Assembly (NCBI GenBank): GCA_015075365.1
Contig: JABTUN010000001.1
Span: 124,001-188,000, forward strand
DNA: 64,000 bases
Direction of reading: 5' to 3'
Source of the DNA: Verrucomicrobiaceae bacterium
Lineage (GTDB): Bacteria > Verrucomicrobiota > Verrucomicrobiia > Verrucomicrobiales > Verrucomicrobiaceae
The stretch's first letter is position 1. Every line of letters begins with the position of its first letter. This document shows positions 33,717 through 42,436 of this stretch, in pieces. Under the pieces are notes generated by a model, which ran no database searches, was not told the origin of the DNA, and saw nothing but the letters and a program-made list of their open reading frames with translations. Both the position numbers and the translations under genes were made by a program.

Positions 33717-34274
33717 TCAGACCCGCAAGCAAGCCCGGAAGCCGCGCACGCCGTAGTAGGACTGCGCGCCGTTGTGGCCGATGAAGATGCGGTTGTAGCG
33801 CCGCTCGCCATAAAGAGCGCCGCCGAGCTGGCGGATGGCATCCGGCGATTTGAGCCAACTGGAGGTCTTCCGGTCGAATTCGCCGAGTTTTTGAAGCGCG
33901 AGGTATTCCTGCTCGGTGAGCAGCTCCACGCCCATCGCTTCCGCCATGTCCATGGCGTTGTCCTTGGGTTTGTGCTCCTTGCGAGATTCGAGGCCCGCGC
34001 GGTCATAGCACACGCTCACGCGGCCTTTGGGTGTCTCCGGCGAGCAGTCATAAATAAGCACGTCGCCGGTCTTTCTGTCCAAACCCACGACGTCCGGTTC
34101 ACCGCCGGTTTCCTCCATGATCTGGAGGGAAGACAGCTTCTTCGGGCTGGCCCTGAGCCGCTCTTCTACTTTGAACCATTCAATGCCGCGATGACGGGCC
34201 TTGTTGGCCTCAAAGCGGGCTTTGAGCGTCACCAGAAGCTCGTCGTGTAATTTGGAAGATGAGACGCGTGGCAT
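33717..34274 (-). CDS. DUF4256 protein
   Basis: A 185-aa protein with the DUF4256 pattern: RHRGIEWFKVEERLRASPKK, EETGGEPDVVGLD, IYDCSPETPKGRVSVCYDR and RRYNRIFIGHNGAQSYYGVR. No signal or membrane segment. Its activity is unknown. It ends only three bases from the hom stop (convergent). Confidence 0.8.
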   Translation of the reverse strand: MPRVSSSKLHDELLVTLKARFEANKARHRGIEWFKVEERLRASPKKLSSLQIMEETGGEPDVVGLDRKTGDVLIYDCSPETPKGRVSVCYDRAGLESRKEHKPKDNAMDMAEAMGVELLTEQEYLALQKLGEFDRKTSSWLKSPDAIRQLGGALYGERRYNRIFIGHNGAQSYYGVRGFRACLRV

Positions 34275-34278
34275 GCGG

Positions 34279-34377
34279 TGGAGGGCCGGGTTGGATTCCG
34301 GCCCAAGGTTTGGAGGTTGAGCGAACGATGGTCAATCGCGCTGTTTCAAAGGCGCGGGAATGCAATCCCGCCCTCCA
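34279..34377. repeat. Intergenic inverted-repeat element with 8-bp ends
   Basis: The ends TGGAGGGC and GCCCTCCA are perfect inverted repeats. Inside are two hairpins: GCCGG-N8-CCGGC (left) and GCGGGA-N6-TCCCGC (right, 34354-34371). The ~99-bp structure resembles a paired REP or miniature inverted-repeat element. It lies between two minus-strand genes, and no second copy was noticed in the window. Confidence 0.6.
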
Positions 34378-34379
34378 GT

Positions 34380-35678
34380 TCAGATTTGAGGCAGCTTCCA
34401 GTCGCCACGGAAGGGGCGTGCTTCGAGCATCTTCGCGGCCTCGGCATCATCGGTGATGGTTTCGGCGGCAGGGTCCCACTTCAGCGGGCGTTTGGCCTTC
34501 ACAGCGATGGCGGCGAGCTGGCAAAGCGTGTCGCTGCGCACGGCGGTTTCGACATCGCAGATGGCTTGGGAGCCTGCTTGGATGGAGTCGATGAAATTGG
34601 CGGTGTGCTCGATGCTGGTGGGCAGTTTGATGGGCATCGTGCCTTCCTTGTTGGCGGAATCACGCAGGATGGCGGTGTCGCTGGCCTCAATGGTGCCGCG
34701 TTTGACATGCACCCAGCCGTTTTCGCCGATGAACCGGATTCCGTGGGCGATGTCGTCGCGCTTTTCATTCACAAAGATGATCGGCGCAGCCTTGGCATAT
34801 TCAAAACGCATGCGCCAGCCGAGCACGTTGTCGCAGGTGCCGTTCGCGGGCCATTCAGCGGCCTCGTAGCTGACGCTTACAGGGCCGGTGTCGTCGGTTC
34901 CATTGCCCCACTGCGCGATGTCGAGGTGATGGATGCCCCAGCACGAAAGCATGCCGAGGGAGAAATTGCTGATGTTCTCGTGGAAGTGGCGCTTGGTCTT
35001 TTCGACGTTGTAAGGCGTGAACGGCGCAGGCCCGACCCAGCGCTCCCAGTCCATGCTTTCCGGCACAGGCTGATCCGGGAAAAGCGGCGAGGTGATGCCG
35101 CCAGGCACGGCGACCTGGATTTCCTTCAGTTTGCCCAAACGGCCGTTGCGGGCGAGCTCGCAGGCCCAGCGGAATTTGAGGTCGCTGCGCTGCTGCGTGC
35201 CGAACTGGAAAACGGCGCCTGTTTTCCGCACCGCGGCGCGGACATGCTTTGCCTCGGCCACGGACATGCCCATCGGCTTCTCGTGGTAGATGTGCTTCTT
35301 GTTCAACACCGCGTCGGTGGACGGGATGCTGTGCCAGTGCACCGGCAGCGCCATCAGCACAGCGTCGATCGACGCGTCGCGGTTCAGCTCGCGGAAGTCG
35401 CTCAGCACTTTCACGTCGTCACTGTCGTAGGATTGCTTGATGTGCCACTTCGCCGTCTTGATGCGCTCCTGGTTCACATCGCACAGCGCGGTGACGCGCA
35501 CGCTTGGATTCGTCAAAAACGCCCGCATGTCATGCGTGCCCTGCGCCCCGCAGCCGATGACGCCAAGCGTGACCTTGTTCGACGGTGCGGTCTCGGAGCG
35601 CAGCACGCTGGCAGGCACAAAGTGCGGCGCGATGCCCGTGGCGAGCACGGATTGAAGGAAGGAGCGGCGGCTGTTCAT
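34380..35678 (-). CDS. Tat-exported Gfo/Idh/MocA-family oxidoreductase
   Basis: A 432-aa protein with a Tat signal (MNSRRSFLQSVLATGIAP). The NAD(P)-binding Rossmann fold begins VTLGVIGCGAQGTHDM, followed by the family motif KKHIYHEKPMGMSVAEAKHV. The C-terminal domain includes LSCWGIHHLDIAQWGNG with catalytic-type His/Asp. Verrucomicrobia and Planctomycetes encode many such exported oxidoreductases, thought to act on sugars and sugar derivatives in the periplasm; the substrate is unknown. Confidence 0.9.
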   Translation of the reverse strand: MNSRRSFLQSVLATGIAPHFVPASVLRSETAPSNKVTLGVIGCGAQGTHDMRAFLTNPSVRVTALCDVNQERIKTAKWHIKQSYDSDDVKVLSDFRELNRDASIDAVLMALPVHWHSIPSTDAVLNKKHIYHEKPMGMSVAEAKHVRAAVRKTGAVFQFGTQQRSDLKFRWACELARNGRLGKLKEIQVAVPGGITSPLFPDQPVPESMDWERWVGPAPFTPYNVEKTKRHFHENISNFSLGMLSCWGIHHLDIAQWGNGTDDTGPVSVSYEAAEWPANGTCDNVLGWRMRFEYAKAAPIIFVNEKRDDIAHGIRFIGENGWVHVKRGTIEASDTAILRDSANKEGTMPIKLPTSIEHTANFIDSIQAGSQAICDVETAVRSDTLCQLAAIAVKAKRPLKWDPAAETITDDAEAAKMLEARPFRGDWKLPQI

Positions 35679-35687
35679 GGACGGGGA

Positions 35688-36956
35688 TCAAACGACCACC
35701 TGGGGTTCCAGCATGCGAATTTTTGCCTTGGCGGCTTCCAAACTAGAAACCTCCCCCGTGCTGACCAGCCAGTGCGCCGCGATGAGAGCGGAGCGCTGCA
35801 AGCCGAGCTGGCAGTGCAGAAAGACGCGACGTCCCGCATCGTGTTGCTCACGCATGAGGTTCAGAGCGGCGCGGATGTGCTCCGGTTGAAGCGGCACGAG
35901 GTCGAGCAGCGGCAGGTTGTGGTAATGTGCGTGCTCGCGGAAGGCCACGGGCGCGTTCGACTCGGCGGTGAGGTCGATCACGGCGAGATCACCGCCTTGG
36001 GTGAGTTCGGCGGCTTCGCGCTTGGTGACCTTGCGGCTGAAAAAGACACCGGGAGTGACTTCGTGCCATCCTGGGCATCGCTTGAGCCATTTCTTCTGAA
36101 TCTGAGCCGTGGCGATGAGCACGGGCAGCAGGCACCATTCAGCGGAGGGTGAGAGTGTGCCGTTTTCCTTGCCCAGCAGGCGCGAGAGGCCGGTGGAGTA
36201 GGCGAGCGCCATGATGCCGCAGGCCACGGCGGGCCAGACGAAGATCACCGAGACAAAACTGAGCGCCGCGCATGCCGCCGCGCCGAGGCCGTAGCGCTTC
36301 GCGTATTTCGCGGAGGGATTGCGCGTGCCCAGTTGGCGTGGATCGGGGATCAGCGCCGCGATGGCCCAGCCCATGACGAAACCGGCCGCCACATCGACGA
36401 GGTGATGCTGCCACACGAGCAATGTCGAGAGACCGATGAGGATGAACCACACCTTGGTGGCCGTGCGCAACCAGCCGGTGAGATGCGCGCCGTAAAACAC
36501 CCACACGATCGAGCGCAGGCTGATGTGCAGGGAGGGCGCGAGGTTGTAGGGCTGGTCGTTGAAGTAGAGCGCGTGAAACAGCGGCGCGGTCCAGCCGCTC
36601 GGCTCGGGTCGCGGCAGACCGAGCTTGAGCGGGAAGAGCAGGAAAAAAAGCCCGCTGCCCACCGTGACGGCGATGAGGCGCTTCGTGAGCAGATTCAGCT
36701 CCACCTTGCTGCCGCAGAGGAAGAACGCGCCGCAGAAAAACAGGTCGAGCGACCAATACGGCACGACGAGTTCCTTCACGAAAGGGATGTGGCGCTCCCA
36801 TTCAAACATCAGCGTCGGCACATCACCGCGTGTGGCGGTGAACTGGTTGCAGCCGCTGTAAACGATCACAAACGTCGCTCCCGCGAGCGCGAGCCGCCAG
36901 ATCGCTGGCCAGAGCAGACCGGGTTCGCGTTTATGAGAGAGAGAAGAGGCAGGCAT
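35688..36956 (-). CDS. YnbD-like PAP2 plus dual-specificity phosphatase fusion
   Basis: A 422-aa protein. Residues ~15-270 hold about seven membrane segments with PAP2 motifs: PRPEPSGW, NLAPSLHISL and WQHHLVDVAAGFVMG. The C-terminal ~150 residues form a cytoplasmic dual-specificity phosphatase with the P-loop HCQLGLQRSAL (CX5R) after NLPLLDL. The same fusion is E. coli YnbD. Both parts hydrolyse phosphate esters, probably of lipid or isoprenoid and polyol substrates. The next gene cluster on this strand includes a YnbC homologue, though an ATPase gene sits between. ynbA and ynbB equivalents are not in the window. Confidence 0.82.
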   Translation of the reverse strand: MPASSLSHKREPGLLWPAIWRLALAGATFVIVYSGCNQFTATRGDVPTLMFEWERHIPFVKELVVPYWSLDLFFCGAFFLCGSKVELNLLTKRLIAVTVGSGLFFLLFPLKLGLPRPEPSGWTAPLFHALYFNDQPYNLAPSLHISLRSIVWVFYGAHLTGWLRTATKVWFILIGLSTLLVWQHHLVDVAAGFVMGWAIAALIPDPRQLGTRNPSAKYAKRYGLGAAACAALSFVSVIFVWPAVACGIMALAYSTGLSRLLGKENGTLSPSAEWCLLPVLIATAQIQKKWLKRCPGWHEVTPGVFFSRKVTKREAAELTQGGDLAVIDLTAESNAPVAFREHAHYHNLPLLDLVPLQPEHIRAALNLMREQHDAGRRVFLHCQLGLQRSALIAAHWLVSTGEVSSLEAAKAKIRMLEPQVVV

Positions 36957-36960
36957 GGGG

Positions 36961-38412
36961 CTATTTCGTCGTCAGCAGTTTCTCCGCAGGCACGAGGAAG
37001 TCGAAGTCGTCGCGCCCGTCGATCTCGGGATCGAGTTCGCCGCAGTAGATGAGGCCGGTGCGGATGGACTGGCCTTTCGGCAGCTTCAGACGTCGCACTT
37101 TTTCACGCACCTCATCGACGATGCTGAGGGCGATGCGCTTGCGGAATTTGATCTCGAAGACGTAGAGGCTGCGTCGCGTGCGGATGAGCAGGTCGATCTG
37201 GCAGCCCTGGCGGCGCAGCGTCTGCTTTTGCATGTAGGGCCCGGCGTTGAGCACGAGTTTCCGGTCGAGGCCAATGCGGGCGAGCAGCAGGCCGAGGTTG
37301 GCATGCACGAGGTTTTCGAACTGGAGGCCCATGATCGTGTCCCAGGCGTCCAGGGACTCCAGCGCGGTGTTTTTCAGCAGTCCCTTCGTGATGCGGGTCT
37401 TCACGGGATCGACATACTTGAGGTAAAAGCGCAGGTAGTTGTCGGAAAGGCGAAAGCGGGCATCACGCGGCCTGCTGCGGCCCGTTTCCGCTTCGAAGGG
37501 GATGTCGCGGGCGATGAAGCCCGCCTGCTCCAGTTCGGTGAGTGCGGCGCTGAGGCTGCCGCCGCGGGCGCGGTCGAGTTCGGCGCTGATCTGGTCCACG
37601 CTGCGTGATCCGGACACCAGCGTGCGCACGATCTCGCGATACGTCTCCGCCTTCCGCGTGAAGATGTCGTGGAAGATGCTGTCGAACTCGCTGAAGAGCA
37701 TCCCGGAGGCATTGAAGCACAAGTCGGCGATGTTTTGCTCCGCCGTGCGGGCGGGATTGATCTCCTCCAGGTAGCGCGGCACACCGCCAGTGACGGAGAG
37801 CAGGCGCAGCTTTTCCGCCGCGCTGATGCGCTCGCCGCGTTTGCCCCAAAACTGCACGCATTCCGGCAGCGCCAGGGGCCCCAGCCGGAACTGCCACGAG
37901 CAGCGGCCGACGAATCCGGTGTTGTTGAGGATGTTTTGCTCGATCCACGATGAAACGCTGCCGCAGAGCACGACGACGAGGCGCTGGCGCTTGGAGAAAT
38001 GCGCGTCCCAGGCGTTTTTCAGATGTCCGGCGAAGTCCGCATCTCCCGCGGCCATCCACGAAATCTCATCGAGCAACAAGACGACCGTTCCGCGGGCCGG
38101 AAGCATGCTGGCGAGGAGCTGGAAGGCGGTGGGCCAGCCATCGAGCGGAACTTTGGGGGCCTTCGTTTGCTTCGCGAGCTGATCCGCAAACGCATCGAGC
38201 TGCACCTGACGCGTCATGTCTTCTCGCGGAGGCAGCCCCATGAAGCTGATGAAGTGATCCGCCTCCTGCGCACACTCGGCCAGAAAACGGCTCTTTCCGA
38301 TGCGCCGCCGCCCCTGGCAGGTGACGAGCGAGGCGGTCTTCTTTTGCAGAAGCCGCTGGAATTCCTCACGCTCCTCCCCGCGTCCGATGTAGCCGTCTGA
38401 GATGGTGCTCAT
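36961..38412 (-). CDS. AAA ATPase with C-terminal nuclease-like domain (DUF234-type)
   Basis: A 483-aa protein. Residues ~10-220 are an archaeal-type AAA ATPase: Walker A GRRRIGKSRF, Walker B VVLLLDEISWM and the sensor region VVLCGSVSSWIEQNIL. A winged helix follows (around 290-340), then a C-terminal domain with the PD-(D/E)XK-like pattern QIDLLIRTRRSLYVFEIKF (Asp, then ExK). The start at 38412 (MSTISDGYIGRGEEREEF) is the usual one, but the frame is open further upstream through the in-frame palindromic array 38411-38571. These ATPases are scattered among bacteria and archaea and their roles are unclear. The gene splits the YnbC/YnbD pair and looks inserted. Confidence 0.8.
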   Translation of the reverse strand: MSTISDGYIGRGEEREEFQRLLQKKTASLVTCQGRRRIGKSRFLAECAQEADHFISFMGLPPREDMTRQVQLDAFADQLAKQTKAPKVPLDGWPTAFQLLASMLPARGTVVLLLDEISWMAAGDADFAGHLKNAWDAHFSKRQRLVVVLCGSVSSWIEQNILNNTGFVGRCSWQFRLGPLALPECVQFWGKRGERISAAEKLRLLSVTGGVPRYLEEINPARTAEQNIADLCFNASGMLFSEFDSIFHDIFTRKAETYREIVRTLVSGSRSVDQISAELDRARGGSLSAALTELEQAGFIARDIPFEAETGRSRPRDARFRLSDNYLRFYLKYVDPVKTRITKGLLKNTALESLDAWDTIMGLQFENLVHANLGLLLARIGLDRKLVLNAGPYMQKQTLRRQGCQIDLLIRTRRSLYVFEIKFRKRIALSIVDEVREKVRRLKLPKGQSIRTGLIYCGELDPEIDGRDDFDFLVPAEKLLTTK

Positions 38413-38571
38413 GTCGATTTCGTGCCTGAAAGTGGCGGCCAATGTCTGGCACCAAATCGACATGATGTCAATTTCGTGCCTGGAATTCTCAGAAAAGTTT
38501 AGGCACCAAATCGACATGGTGTCGTTTTCGTGCCAGCCGGAAGTGCATCTTTTCGGGCACGAAAATGACCG
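38411..38571. repeat. Three tandem 54-bp palindromic repeats at the ATPase start
   Basis: Arms at 38411-38426/38448-38463, 38465-38480/38502-38517 and 38519-38534/38556-38571 pair closely (for example ATGTCGATTTCGTGCC with GGCACCAAATCGACAT). Loop centres of about 21 bases differ between units. Spacing is exactly 54 (18 codons). The ATPase start codon is formed at the edge of the first unit, and both strands stay open through the array, giving peptide repeats (MSIWC on minus, MSISC on plus, each ending RHxID). Confidence 0.88.
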
Positions 38572-38586
38572 GGTTCACGGTTTGCC

Positions 38587-40314
38587 TCAAAGCGCGGGCT
38601 TGCGGGCGATGCTGACGGTGAAAATGCCGAAGTCGTCGATCCACTGCTTCTCTTTCTTGAAACCGGCCTGCTCGACGAGCGCGTCCATCTCGCCCTGCGG
38701 GCGGCGGCGCATGACCCAGTATTGGCCGTCGCGGTTCGTCAGCGTGCGGGCGATCATTTCGACCTGCGGATGCCAGGGCTGGCCGGTGTAGATGAGCCAG
38801 CCGCCGGGATTCACCGCGCTGAAGAGGCCGCGCAGCGAGCGCTGGAGGCGTTCATTGTCGGGAAAAAGTTCATACAGGCCGGAAACGACGCCGATGGACG
38901 GCTTCGGCTCCACGCTGGCGAGCGATGACTCGTCGAAGGCATCGCCTCGCACATGCGTAATGCGATCCGTGAGTCCCATCTGCTGCGCCGTGGCGCGGCC
39001 GGTGGCCAGCGCGGACTCGCTCCAGTCGCGGCACAGAATTTTCAAATCAGGCTCGTCGAGCACATCGAGCAGGTAACGTCCCGCGCCGCCGGCGATGTCC
39101 ATGAGCTGAAGCGGCATGCCGGACTCGCGGATTTGCTTCAAAGCCCAGCGCAGCGCCTGATTCATGCACGCGCGGCGCTGGCGGATGCCGCGCCAGCCGA
39201 TGGCGTTGATGTAAAAGTAGTCGATGACCTTGCCGAGCAGCAGATTGCCTCGCGCTTTGTTTTCATAGACGTAGTCGAGCGACTCACCGGAGTCGAAACC
39301 GGTCGCGTGGCCGATGCGGATGCCCTGGCTGAGCCTTCCGAGCGTGCCGAGGCTGGCGCGTTGCAGGATGAACGAGAGTCCTTTGAGCGACGGCGAGGGC
39401 AGAGGCTTCTTCAGGTCGGCAAATTCCGCGTTTGTGGCCGGATGGCTCAAATCGGCCTCCAGTCGAGGCGGTGTGAAATTCGCGAGGCAGCGCTCCGCGA
39501 AGCGTTTGATGGCTCCGCAGACCTCGTCGCGGCACAAATCGTGAAAAATGGCATGGCGTGCGCCTTTGAGCGTGAGATGCGTTTTTTGCTCGCAGCCGTA
39601 GTTGGTGTAGAGCGCGTCGATGGCGTGCTTTTTGACGACTTTGTCCGCGCCGGCCGAAAAGAGCAGCAGCGGACGGTCCATGACCTCGGCGTCGCTGATG
39701 ACGCGTTGCGCGGAGTCGAAGAGATCGACGAGAATCTTCGCGGAGATGTCTTTGGAGATCGTTTTGTCCGCGTCGTAGGCCGCGGCGGCGCTCAGATCAC
39801 GCGTGAGCCAGCTTCCGCGCACGTAGCTCTTGATGGTGGCGTCTGCTTTGAGCTTCTGCATCGCCCGGATGCTCGTGAGAGCGCCGGGGACGATCAAATT
39901 CACCTCCAGCGCCGGCGTGGCGAGCACGAGACCGGCGATGCGCGGCGCGAAATCATGCACCCACGTCGCCGCGATGACCGCGCCGACACTGTGCGCCACC
40001 ACCACGGTGCGCTCCGGCACGAGGCCGTGCGTTTTTTGCAGGTGATGGAAAAACGTGTCGAGGTCCCGCACATACTCCATGAAGCCCGCTGCATGGCCGC
40101 GTCGCCCGGGCGACTGGCCATGGCCGCGGGCTTCCCACGCATAGATCGCCGTGTCCGGCATGGCGAGCGAGGGCACGACGGTGTCCCAGCGGTCCGCGTG
40201 CTCGTGACCGCGATGCAGCAGCACGAGCGCCTTGGAGGCCCCCTGCACGTTCCACGTTTTGTAATGCAGCGCGAGACCGTCGTCGGTGGTGAATTGGAGG
40301 CGTTCGGAGTTCAT
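38587..40314 (-). CDS. YnbC-like bifunctional alpha/beta hydrolase and methyltransferase
   Basis: A 575-aa fusion. Residues ~1-290 are an alpha/beta hydrolase (LVLLHRGHEHADRWDTV, nucleophile elbow VVAHSVGAV, ARHAIFHD catalytic His). The C-terminal ~270 residues are a SAM-dependent methyltransferase (motif I LMDIAGGAGRYLLD, then WSESALATGRATAQQM). The same architecture is E. coli YnbC, found with YnbA, B and D. Lipid or phospholipid-like substrates are likely but unproven. The start at 40314 gives MNSERLQFTTDDG. Its 3' end is followed by the palindromic array and the ATPase gene. Confidence 0.85.
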   Translation of the reverse strand: MNSERLQFTTDDGLALHYKTWNVQGASKALVLLHRGHEHADRWDTVVPSLAMPDTAIYAWEARGHGQSPGRRGHAAGFMEYVRDLDTFFHHLQKTHGLVPERTVVVAHSVGAVIAATWVHDFAPRIAGLVLATPALEVNLIVPGALTSIRAMQKLKADATIKSYVRGSWLTRDLSAAAAYDADKTISKDISAKILVDLFDSAQRVISDAEVMDRPLLLFSAGADKVVKKHAIDALYTNYGCEQKTHLTLKGARHAIFHDLCRDEVCGAIKRFAERCLANFTPPRLEADLSHPATNAEFADLKKPLPSPSLKGLSFILQRASLGTLGRLSQGIRIGHATGFDSGESLDYVYENKARGNLLLGKVIDYFYINAIGWRGIRQRRACMNQALRWALKQIRESGMPLQLMDIAGGAGRYLLDVLDEPDLKILCRDWSESALATGRATAQQMGLTDRITHVRGDAFDESSLASVEPKPSIGVVSGLYELFPDNERLQRSLRGLFSAVNPGGWLIYTGQPWHPQVEMIARTLTNRDGQYWVMRRRPQGEMDALVEQAGFKKEKQWIDDFGIFTVSIARKPAL

Positions 40315-40510
40315 GATGGCGGATGCTACGCGGATCGCGTGCGCCTTGCCAGATGGTTTTAAACATGCCTGCATCGAGAGAACCGATGGCGCAGTGTGCG
40401 TCCACTCGGAGATTGACGTCTGTATGGTGACTTATAGCTTCCCCACGACGCCCGCCATCGTCGGATTCAAGACTGCCGGGTCGCAGTTTAAATGCGACAC
40501 GCTTATCATC

Positions 40511-41029
40511 ATGAAACGAGTTTTTTTTCTACTCCTCCTCAACCTCCTTGCCGTCAAGGCGCAGGCAGATTTGTCCACGCATGCGTTTTTCAAGCACTTC
40601 ATCGGCACCTGGAAGGCCGCGGGGGAATTGAAGGGGCAGGATGGCAACAAGATCACCATCACCGAGGAATGGACGGGCAAGGTGGACGGGGAGAACAGCT
40701 TCCTCATCGAGGGCACGCGCACGATGAACAGTGACACGCAGCCTTTTAAATGGACGATCACGCATAACGCAGGCACGGACCTGTTCGAGGCCGTCCTGAC
40801 CGGCGCGGAGGCTTCGCAGACGATTCGTTTTGAAGGCAACGTCTCCGAAGTGAACATGTCCTTGGAACTCAAGGCCGTCACAGGCGCCGGAGACAGCGCC
40901 ATCACCGTGACCGACACACTTCAGGGTGAGGCGAAGGATGTCATCGAGAGCAAGGTGACCTTCACCGGAGAGGCAGGCCAGACGACGCTGGAAGGAACGA
41001 TCAAACACGAGAAGCAAAAAGCGCCCTGA
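40511..41029 (+). CDS. Secreted protein, DUF1579-like beta-barrel
   Basis: A 172-aa protein with a signal peptide (VFFLLLLNLLAVKAQA). The mature part starts FFKHFIGTWKAAGELKG, and the beta-barrel-like sequence ITEEWTGKVDGENSFLIEGT resembles the DUF1579 group of small ligand-binding proteins. Start 40511 is chosen by the signal peptide, since the upstream frame is not coding-like. It sits three bases before the glycan operon and may be its first gene. Confidence 0.65.
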   Translation: MKRVFFLLLLNLLAVKAQADLSTHAFFKHFIGTWKAAGELKGQDGNKITITEEWTGKVDGENSFLIEGTRTMNSDTQPFKWTITHNAGTDLFEAVLTGAEASQTIRFEGNVSEVNMSLELKAVTGAGDSAITVTDTLQGEAKDVIESKVTFTGEAGQTTLEGTIKHEKQKAP

Positions 41030-41032
41030 TGC

Positions 41033-42436
41033 ATGAAATCACGTCTGGAGCGGCTCCTGGAGCTCGATTTGCCACGCGAATGGCACCTGACAGCCGCCCT
41101 GCTGGCAGCATGGACCTGCGTGACCGCGTTTTCGATGCTCATCTGCGGCACCGGTTTCATCCACCCCGAGTCCTGCGCCTTCCTCCCGCATTACCTGTCC
41201 GACAGACCGCTGCTGGAGAAGCTTTACGATGCGCGGGTGACTGAACTGGGGCTCTACGCGGCGCGGGAACTGGCGCTGCTGTTTGACTGGATCGACTGCC
41301 AGTTCATCGGCTGGAGCGTGGCGCAGGGCAGGCCGCACTTTTTCTCGATCTGCCATCACGGATGGATGCTGCTGGCGGGGCTGCTGCTGGCGAGGGTTTG
41401 CCGTGCGCTGGGCTCGCGGCGTGTTGAGGCGCTGGGATGGACGCTGCTGCTGTGGACGGGGCCCTCGGCCATGCTGCACACATCTTATTTTCGCAACGCG
41501 AAGCCGGCACTGCTATGCTGCGCCCTGGCCTGCCTGCTGGTGTGGCTGGGATCACGAGAAAAAGCCGCTTCCTGGCTGAGGACGTTGTTGTTTGGCCTGC
41601 TGGCGCTCTTGATGCCGTTTTGCGACAAGCAAGGGCTGGTGTTTCTGGCCGGCGCGGTCTTGTTTTTGGGCTTGTTCCGGCAGTGGCGGCTGCTGGGAGC
41701 CGCTTTGGCAGCCTTTGGCATCGCATACATGTATCAAGGATGGATCGGGCCGGCGCTGGTGCGGCACTTCAACGGCTATGAGCTGGATTTGAGCTACGCC
41801 TCGCTCGGCGGCACGCTGCGGAGCGCGCTCGCGAATCCGGCGCAGAGCATCCAATCGCTGCTGGTGACGCCTTTGATGGCGCTGGACTCGTATCGCTTCG
41901 TTTTGGGCGCGATGCCGGTGGGAATCGCGCTGGCGAGCGTCGTGATCGTTGTTTCGGCGCAGCGGAATCGCAGGGCATCAGCGCTGTTGTGGCTGTGGGC
42001 GCTGGGAAGCTGGTTTCTGATGCAGTTGGTTTCGCCATGGCTGTTTTCGACCGAGCACCGCCGTTTTTACTACCCGCTGGCCTTTGGCGCGGTCTGGCTG
42101 CCGTGGGTCGTGACGGCGGTGAACCAGGCCGCGTGGCGGCGGTGGCTGCCGGTTCTCATCGCCATCGCGCTGGTGAGCAATGTGTTCGCGCTGCAGGATC
42201 ATCGCAGCTTGATGCGGAACGGCTATTTTGAGCGCTGGTTCCGCCATGCGGAGCGCTGGACAATGCTGGTGCGGCCGGAGAACATCCGCGCGCAAGGCAT
42301 CACCCCGGTGGAGGCACGCGAGCTGCTGCCCAAGTCCCAGGCACCGGTGCTGCCGGAGGTTTATCCACCGCCCATCCGCGAGGACCGGCTGTTCCTGTTC
42401 TTCTTGAGCCGTCTGGAGGCGGCTCCCAAGCCATGA
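41033..42436 (+). CDS. Polytopic membrane protein, glycosyltransferase-like
   Basis: A 467-aa protein with about ten membrane segments (LTAALLAAWTCVTAFSMLIC, WTLLLWTGPSAMLHTSYFRN and others) and a soluble C-terminal tail. The pattern of acidic and aromatic loops between helices (FDWIDCQFIGWSVAQGRPHF) is like membrane glycan-transfer or mannosyltransferase-type proteins, but I cannot place it in a family. It leads a run of seven overlapping genes. Confidence 0.65.
   Translation: MKSRLERLLELDLPREWHLTAALLAAWTCVTAFSMLICGTGFIHPESCAFLPHYLSDRPLLEKLYDARVTELGLYAARELALLFDWIDCQFIGWSVAQGRPHFFSICHHGWMLLAGLLLARVCRALGSRRVEALGWTLLLWTGPSAMLHTSYFRNAKPALLCCALACLLVWLGSREKAASWLRTLLFGLLALLMPFCDKQGLVFLAGAVLFLGLFRQWRLLGAALAAFGIAYMYQGWIGPALVRHFNGYELDLSYASLGGTLRSALANPAQSIQSLLVTPLMALDSYRFVLGAMPVGIALASVVIVVSAQRNRRASALLWLWALGSWFLMQLVSPWLFSTEHRRFYYPLAFGAVWLPWVVTAVNQAAWRRWLPVLIAIALVSNVFALQDHRSLMRNGYFERWFRHAERWTMLVRPENIRAQGITPVEARELLPKSQAPVLPEVYPPPIREDRLFLFFLSRLEAAPKP

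Noticed and set aside
34278-36152. Plus-strand open frame of about 620 codons
   Set aside because: It is antisense to the Gfo/Idh oxidoreductase and the PAP2 phosphatase, both with clear motifs, and spans two separate genes.
38411-38571. Possible CRISPR array
   Set aside because: Only three units, a long palindrome with short 21-base variable centres, no cas genes, and the repeat extends into coding sequence. It is better described as a palindromic tandem repeat.
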